64,000 bases of DNA, from positions 62,001 through 126,000 of the forward strand of contig NZ_BQUN01000003.1 of NCBI RefSeq assembly GCF_026008495.1, in the 5' to 3' direction. Below are positions 60,568-64,000 of the stretch, one piece after another. The notes beneath the pieces were generated by a model, which did not search any database, was not told where the DNA came from, and worked only from the letters and a program-made list of their open reading frames with translations. Origin of the DNA: Streptomyces sp. A012304 (GTDB taxonomy: Bacteria; Actinomycetota; Actinomycetes; Streptomycetales; Streptomycetaceae). A program made the position numbers and the translations under genes. Position 1 is the stretch's first letter, and every line of letters begins with the position of its first letter.

Positions 60568-61059
60568 TCACGCGCTCACGGTGGTCGCCGAGCACTGGAA
60601 GGAGTGCACGGGCATCTCCGTGAGCCCCGGGTAGTACACGTGCAGGCTCACGGCCGGCTCGAGCGCGTCGTTGACGACCTCGTGCACGTACCCCGGCGCG
60701 AAGACGCGCTGCGCGCCCGCGCCCAGCGCGCGCGTGCCGCGCTCGGTGCGCTCGGTCAACGTGCCCTCCAGGACGGTGAGGACACCGGAGGAGCGTCCGT
60801 GGCCGTGCGGCCCGCTGCCCTGGCCCGGCACCCAGGACAGCAGCCACACCTCGTAGCCCGGTCCGGTGCGCAGCCGGTGGTACCAGCGGCTGGTCGCGTC
60901 GTAGCGGACCAGGTGCTCCCACGCGGAGCGGTCGGCGGCGATGGAGCGGGCCAGGCCGACGAACTCGGCGACGGTCGCCGGGTGCTCGCGCGGGGCCTGG
61001 AGGAGGTGCGGGACTTCGAGGATGTCGCCGGCGATCTGAAGGTCGCTGTCGCTGTTCAT
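60568..61059 (-). CDS. cysteine dioxygenase
   Basis: 163-residue cupin of the bacterial CDO family. Oxidises L-cysteine to cysteine sulfinate with Fe(II) and O2. Iron ligands sit in GSGPHGHGRSSGVLTVLEGTLTER (HxH) and the distal His in GYVHEVVNDALEPAVSLHVYYPGL. YEVWLLSWVPGQGS begins the cupin barrel. Start: the ATG at 61059 (MNSDSDLQIAG) with GAGGAA 11 nt upstream. The frame is open for a further 89 codons to a GTG at 61326, but that segment is low-complexity and overlaps the Cys-rich leader peptide in another frame. Expression is probably controlled by that leader. Confidence 0.88.
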   Translation of the reverse strand: MNSDSDLQIAGDILEVPHLLQAPREHPATVAEFVGLARSIAADRSAWEHLVRYDATSRWYHRLRTGPGYEVWLLSWVPGQGSGPHGHGRSSGVLTVLEGTLTERTERGTRALGAGAQRVFAPGYVHEVVNDALEPAVSLHVYYPGLTEMPVHSFQCSATTVSA

Positions 61060-61216
61060 GGAGTGCGTGGTTCCTCGGGGAAGGAGCGGAGGAGTGGGGG
61101 GCTGGTGTCGCGTACCGCCGCCCGGGTCACGGGCGGGAGGAATGCCCGGGTCGGGGCGGGGAACAAGCAGCCGAGTCGCGGTGGACTCAGGGGAGGTCGG
61201 CCGGAGCGCTATGGGC

Positions 61217-61312
61217 TCAACAGCCGGAACAGCAACAACAGCTACAGCGAGCACGGGCAGCACCGTGGGACCCGGCGGTGCGGGTCGAGGTGAGCGCCAA
61301 GTTCGCGAGCAT
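61217..61312 (-). CDS. cysteine-rich leader peptide (31 aa), attenuator-like
   Basis: 31 codons from the ATG at 61312 to the TGA at 61217-61219, upstream of cysteine dioxygenase on the same strand, 157 nt before its ATG. The first 22 residues are unremarkable (MLANLALTSTRTAG then SHGAARAR); the end is CSCCCCSGC, six Cys in nine residues at positions 23, 25-28 and 31. Five of these Cys codons are TGT, the minor codon in high-GC Streptomyces. A TTGACA/TGTCCT promoter ends seven nt before the ATG, so translation is probably leaderless. Ribosome stalling at the Cys run when Cys-tRNA is low would set the RNA fold before the cdo start. Function is inferred; no protein role is implied. Confidence 0.72.
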   Translation of the reverse strand: MLANLALTSTRTAGSHGAARARCSCCCCSGC

Positions 61313-61319
61313 GCCCACA

Positions 61320-61348
61320 AGGACACCGGTTCACACCTCCGCTGTCAA
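61320..61348 (-). promoter_or_regulatory. promoter of the leader peptide-cysteine dioxygenase transcript
   Basis: On the minus strand TTGACA (61348-61343), 17 bp, TGTCCT (61325-61320), then seven nt to the A of the leader ATG at 61312. The -35 is consensus; the -10 is weak. Confidence 0.55.
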
Positions 61349-61675
61349 CTCGACAGCCGGCATGTGGGACCGGTTCACCTCATCCGGTTCATCTGTCAGG
61401 TGAAAGGTTTGTGCACATGGCTGCCGGGACACATGGCGCACAAGCCGGGCGCGCAAGCCTCGTTGTCATCCCGTGATCCGACTGTGATCCGGTTCGCTTC
61501 CGCGCACGTGTCGGAACGGGATCGAACCCGTGGGCGTCCTTCCCCTTAGAGGCGCCGCGCGGGCCGGGAGCCCTCCGGGACCCCAGCTGCGTGTCAAGGT
61601 ATATGGCGATTTGAGTACTTAACGCACGCCCTTGGTTCCGCAGAGTGAATAAGGGGCTCAATAGCAGATCTCGGC

Positions 61676-61705
61676 TTGACTCGCCCGGAGCAGCACACTT
61701 GTAAT
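61676..61705 (+). promoter_or_regulatory. candidate whiB promoter
   Basis: TTGACT (61676-61681), an 18-bp spacer, TGTAAT (61700-61705), about 75 bp upstream of the whiB ATG. The upstream gap 61349-61675 contains no gene; an AT-rich patch with GAGTACTTAACG lies at 61613-61624. Confidence 0.5.
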
Positions 61706-61780
61706 TTCACTCGTGTCGTTCAGCCGCAATCGGTAACGGCCACGTCACGGGGACGCGAAAAGACAGAGCGAGGGGCGCAC

Positions 61781-62044
61781 ATGACCGAGCTGGTGCAGCA
61801 ACTGCTGGTCGACGACGCGGATGAGGAACTCGGCTGGCAGGAGCGCGCGCTGTGCGCCCAGACCGACCCCGAGTCCTTCTTCCCCGAGAAGGGCGGCTCC
61901 ACCCGCGAGGCCAAGAAGGTCTGCCTCGCGTGCGAGGTCCGCTCCGAATGCCTCGAGTACGCCCTCGCCAACGACGAGCGCTTCGGCATCTGGGGCGGCC
62001 TGTCCGAGCGGGAGCGCCGCCGGCTGAAGAAGGCGGCCGTCTGA
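61781..62044 (+). CDS. whiB: WhiB, iron-sulfur transcription factor of sporulation septation
   Basis: 87 residues. The 4Fe-4S cluster ligands are C25, C48, C51 and C57 (CxxC at 48-51, then x5-C), followed by the GIWGG turn (69-73) and the basic C-terminal RERRRLKKAAV. The length and the sequence LGWQERALCAQTDPESFFPEKGGSTREAKKVC match developmental WhiB itself rather than other Wbl proteins. WhiB works with WhiA to stop growth and start septation in aerial hyphae (established knowledge). The ATG at 61781 has GAGGGG 5 nt upstream. Confidence 0.93.
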   Translation: MTELVQQLLVDDADEELGWQERALCAQTDPESFFPEKGGSTREAKKVCLACEVRSECLEYALANDERFGIWGGLSERERRRLKKAAV

Positions 62045-62222
62045 GCCCACGGCACGCCTCCACACCCGTAGATCACGAACGGCCCGTCGCCCGTGGGTTG
62101 TCCACAGGCGGCGGGCCGCCGTCATGCCCAGCCGATAGTGTGGTCGCTCGTCCGAGAAGCCCCGCCGCCCCCACGCGGCGCAGGCATCCACCGCAGTCCA
62201 TCGAACCGGGGCCCGTACCTCG

Positions 62223-64000
62223 ATGTCCGTGCACAGCCAACCGGCAGCCCACCAAGACGTCGCTGCCACACCTGAGTTCCCGCGTCATGTCGTGACCGCG
62301 GTGCTCGTCTCCCACGACGGTGCCCGCTGGCTGCCCGACGCGCTCGCCGGGCTGCTCGGCCAGGAGCGCCCCGTCCAGTCCGTCATGGCCGCCGACACCG
62401 GCAGCGCCGACGACTCCGCCCAGCTGGTCACCGACGCCCTCGGCGCCGACCGCGTCCTGCATCTCGCCCGGCGCACCGGCTTCGGCCAGGCCGTCGAGGA
62501 GGCCAACCGCACGGCCCCGGTCCTCACCCCCGAGGAACTGCCCTACCTCAAGCGCCCCAGCGGCTGGGACCCCGTCACGCGCACCTGGCGCGACGACGCC
62601 TACGACCTGCCCGAGCTGCCGCACGGCGAACCCGTCCAGTGGCTGTGGCTGCTGCACGACGACTGCGCCCCCGAACCCGACGCCCTCGCCGAACTCCTGC
62701 GCGTCGTGGAGAACGAACTCGAACTCGGCCGCGACGACGTGGCGATCGTCGGCCCCAAGCTGCGCGGCTGGTACGACCGCCGCCAGCTGCTGGAGGTCGG
62801 CGTCACCATCGCCCACTCCGGTCGCCGCTGGACCGGCCTGGACCGCCGCGAACAGGACCAGGGCCAGCACGACCACGTCCGCCCCGTGCTGTCCGTCTCC
62901 ACCGCCGGCATGCTGATCCGCCGCGACGTCTTCGAGGAACTCGGCGGCTTCGACCGCCGCCTGCCCCTCATGCGCGACGACGTCGACCTGTGCTGGCGGG
63001 CCAACGCCGCCGGCCACCGCGTCCTCGTCGCCCCCGACGCCGTCGTCCGGCACGCCGAGGCCGCCTCCCGCGAGCGACGCACCGTCGACTGCGCGGGCCG
63101 CACCACGGCCTCCCCGCACAAGGTCGACAAGGCCGGCGCCGCCTACACCCTCCTCGTCAACAGCCGTACCGCGCTGCTGCCCTGGATCCTGGTCCGCCTG
63201 GTCCTCGGCACGCTCGTGCGGACCGTCGCCTACCTCGTCGGGAAGGTCCCCGGCCAGGCCATCGACGAGATCCGCGGCCTGCTGGGCACCCTGCTGCGCC
63301 CCGAGCGGATCGTCGCCGGCCGGCGACAGCGTGGAAAGCCCCAGGTCGACAAGGGCGAGCTGCGGCCCCTGTTCCCCCCGCCCGGCGCGACCGTCCGGGC
63401 CACCGTCGAACAGGTCGCCGGCGACCTCTTCGGCGCCTCCGACTCCGAGACCGCCACCGGGGCGGGCCGGCACGGCGGCGCCATCGAGTCCGGCCCGGGC
63501 GGCGACGACGCCGACTTCCTGGAGATCGAGCAGTTCGCCCGCCTCAAGCGCATCGCCCGCAAACCCGGCCCGGTGCTCTTCCTGGTGCTGCTGCTGGTCT
63601 CCCTCGTCGCCTGCCGCAACCTCCTCGGCGGCGGGGCCCTCGCGGGCGGCGCCCTGCTGCCCGCCCCGGCCGACGCCTCCGAGCTGTGGTCGCGCTACCT
63701 GGACGCCTGGCACCCGGTGGCCGCCGGCGGCACCTCCTCCGCGCCGCCCTACCTCGCCGTCGTCGCCCTGCTGGCCTCGCTGCTGTTCGGCTCGACCGGC
63801 CTCGCCGTCACCGTCCTGCTGGTCTGCTCGGTGCCCCTGGCGGGCCTCACCGCCTACTTCGCCTCCCGCCCGCTGGTCGCCTCCCGCCTCCTGCGCGCGT
63901 GGGCCGCGGTCGTCTACGCCTTCCTGCCCGCCGCCACCGGCGCCCTCGCCGGCGGCCGCATCGGCACCGCCGTCCTCGCCGTCCTGCTGCCGCTCATCGC
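62223..64000 (+). CDS. large GT2-family membrane glycosyltransferase (3' end beyond window)
   Basis: At least 592 residues, still open at the edge. The N-terminal GT-A domain has VTAVLVSHDGARWLPDALAGLLGQ, SVMAADTGSADDSA, WLWLLHDDCAPEPDALAELL (the DDC is the DxD motif), STAGMLIRRDVFEELGGFDRRLPLMRDDVDLCWRANAAGH (the ED-like catalytic region) and VVRHAEAASRERR. From about residue 310 several membrane helices follow (TALLPWILVRLVLGTLVRTVAYLVG, PVLFLVLLLVSLVACRNLL, YLAVVALLASLLFGSTGLAVTVLLV, AAVVYAFLPAATGALAGGRIG). Starts at the ATG at 62223 without a strong ribosome-binding site. Probably assembles a cell-surface glycan; product unknown. Confidence 0.88.
   Translation, partial: MSVHSQPAAHQDVAATPEFPRHVVTAVLVSHDGARWLPDALAGLLGQERPVQSVMAADTGSADDSAQLVTDALGADRVLHLARRTGFGQAVEEANRTAPVLTPEELPYLKRPSGWDPVTRTWRDDAYDLPELPHGEPVQWLWLLHDDCAPEPDALAELLRVVENELELGRDDVAIVGPKLRGWYDRRQLLEVGVTIAHSGRRWTGLDRREQDQGQHDHVRPVLSVSTAGMLIRRDVFEELGGFDRRLPLMRDDVDLCWRANAAGHRVLVAPDAVVRHAEAASRERRTVDCAGRTTASPHKVDKAGAAYTLLVNSRTALLPWILVRLVLGTLVRTVAYLVGKVPGQAIDEIRGLLGTLLRPERIVAGRRQRGKPQVDKGELRPLFPPPGATVRATVEQVAGDLFGASDSETATGAGRHGGAIESGPGGDDADFLEIEQFARLKRIARKPGPVLFLVLLLVSLVACRNLLGGGALAGGALLPAPADASELWSRYLDAWHPVAAGGTSSAPPYLAVVALLASLLFGSTGLAVTVLLVCSVPLAGLTAYFASRPLVASRLLRAWAAVVYAFLPAATGALAGGRIGTAVLAVLLPLI

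Noticed and set aside
61515-61531. T-arm-like sequence (GGGTTCGATCCC on the minus strand) suggesting a tRNA or a tRNA-derived attachment site
   Set aside because: The pairing ACGGG/CCCGT leaves a 6-nt loop instead of the invariant 7, and no matching acceptor, anticodon or D arm exists upstream.

Overview
This window is chromosomal DNA of a Streptomyces, at about 70% GC with strong codon bias, frequent GTG starts and many 4-bp start/stop overlaps. It carries bldA (the tRNA for the rare UUA leucine codon), whiB, roadblock proteins, a SigF-type sigma locus and coenzyme F420 genes. As far as I recall, the gene order resembles the S. coelicolor / S. lividans core chromosome, but I cannot fix the species. 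I saw no prophage, insertion sequence, rRNA or CRISPR array. The genes read as core housekeeping and development, not as a foreign island.

Layout. 1-5.3 kb: ABC transporter (partial), bldA, pobA-type hydroxybenzoate hydroxylase, a Bax1-I-like membrane protein and small proteins. 5.3-13.6 kb: thiolase, SGNH hydrolase, cystathionine beta-synthase, RpiR-type regulator. 13.7-15.8 kb: a four-gene operon of three roadblock/LC7 proteins around a DUF4388-like protein. 16.2-21.8 kb: histidine-utilisation operon (hutU, an M20 amidohydrolase, hutF, hutI) behind a promoter with an overlapping dyad. 22-27.4 kb: DMT exporter, SigF-family sigma factor, STAS antagonist, anti-sigma ATPase, and a seryl-tRNA synthetase behind a T-box leader. 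27.5-30.8 kb: three secreted or cell-wall-anchored proteins. 30.9-35.4 kb: POT peptide transporter, OmpR/histidine-kinase pair, GtrA protein. 35.6-38.7 kb: purK-purE-dipeptidase operon plus a dipeptidase remnant. 38.7-56.8 kb: a cell-envelope region with UDP-glucose dehydrogenase, five LytR-CpsA-Psr (LCP) proteins, a GT2 glycosyltransferase, a PGRP-type amidase and a sugar-1-phosphate nucleotidyltransferase. Acyl-CoA dehydrogenase, HAD, thioesterase and TIGR03089 genes are interspersed. 57-61.3 kb: AlkA-type glycosylase, fbiB-fbiA and cysteine dioxygenase. 61.6-64 kb: whiB and a large GT2 membrane protein that runs off the edge.

The most interesting regulatory reading is a 31-codon ORF upstream of the cysteine dioxygenase gene. 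It ends in a run of cysteine codons (RCSCCCCSGC), five of the six being TGT, and starts with a probably leaderless ATG. It looks like a cysteine-sensing leader peptide controlling a cysteine-degrading enzyme. The second is a T-box riboswitch with a serine specifier ahead of a divergent seryl-tRNA synthetase whose tRNA-binding arm carries an exact 36-bp in-frame repeat. The window also has unusual short repeats with exact periods (9, 16, 32 and 36 bp), several starting at stop codons. A 43-nt palindromic element begins precisely at the stop codons of two unrelated genes. Starts were chosen by eye from ribosome-binding sites, overlaps and -10 boxes.
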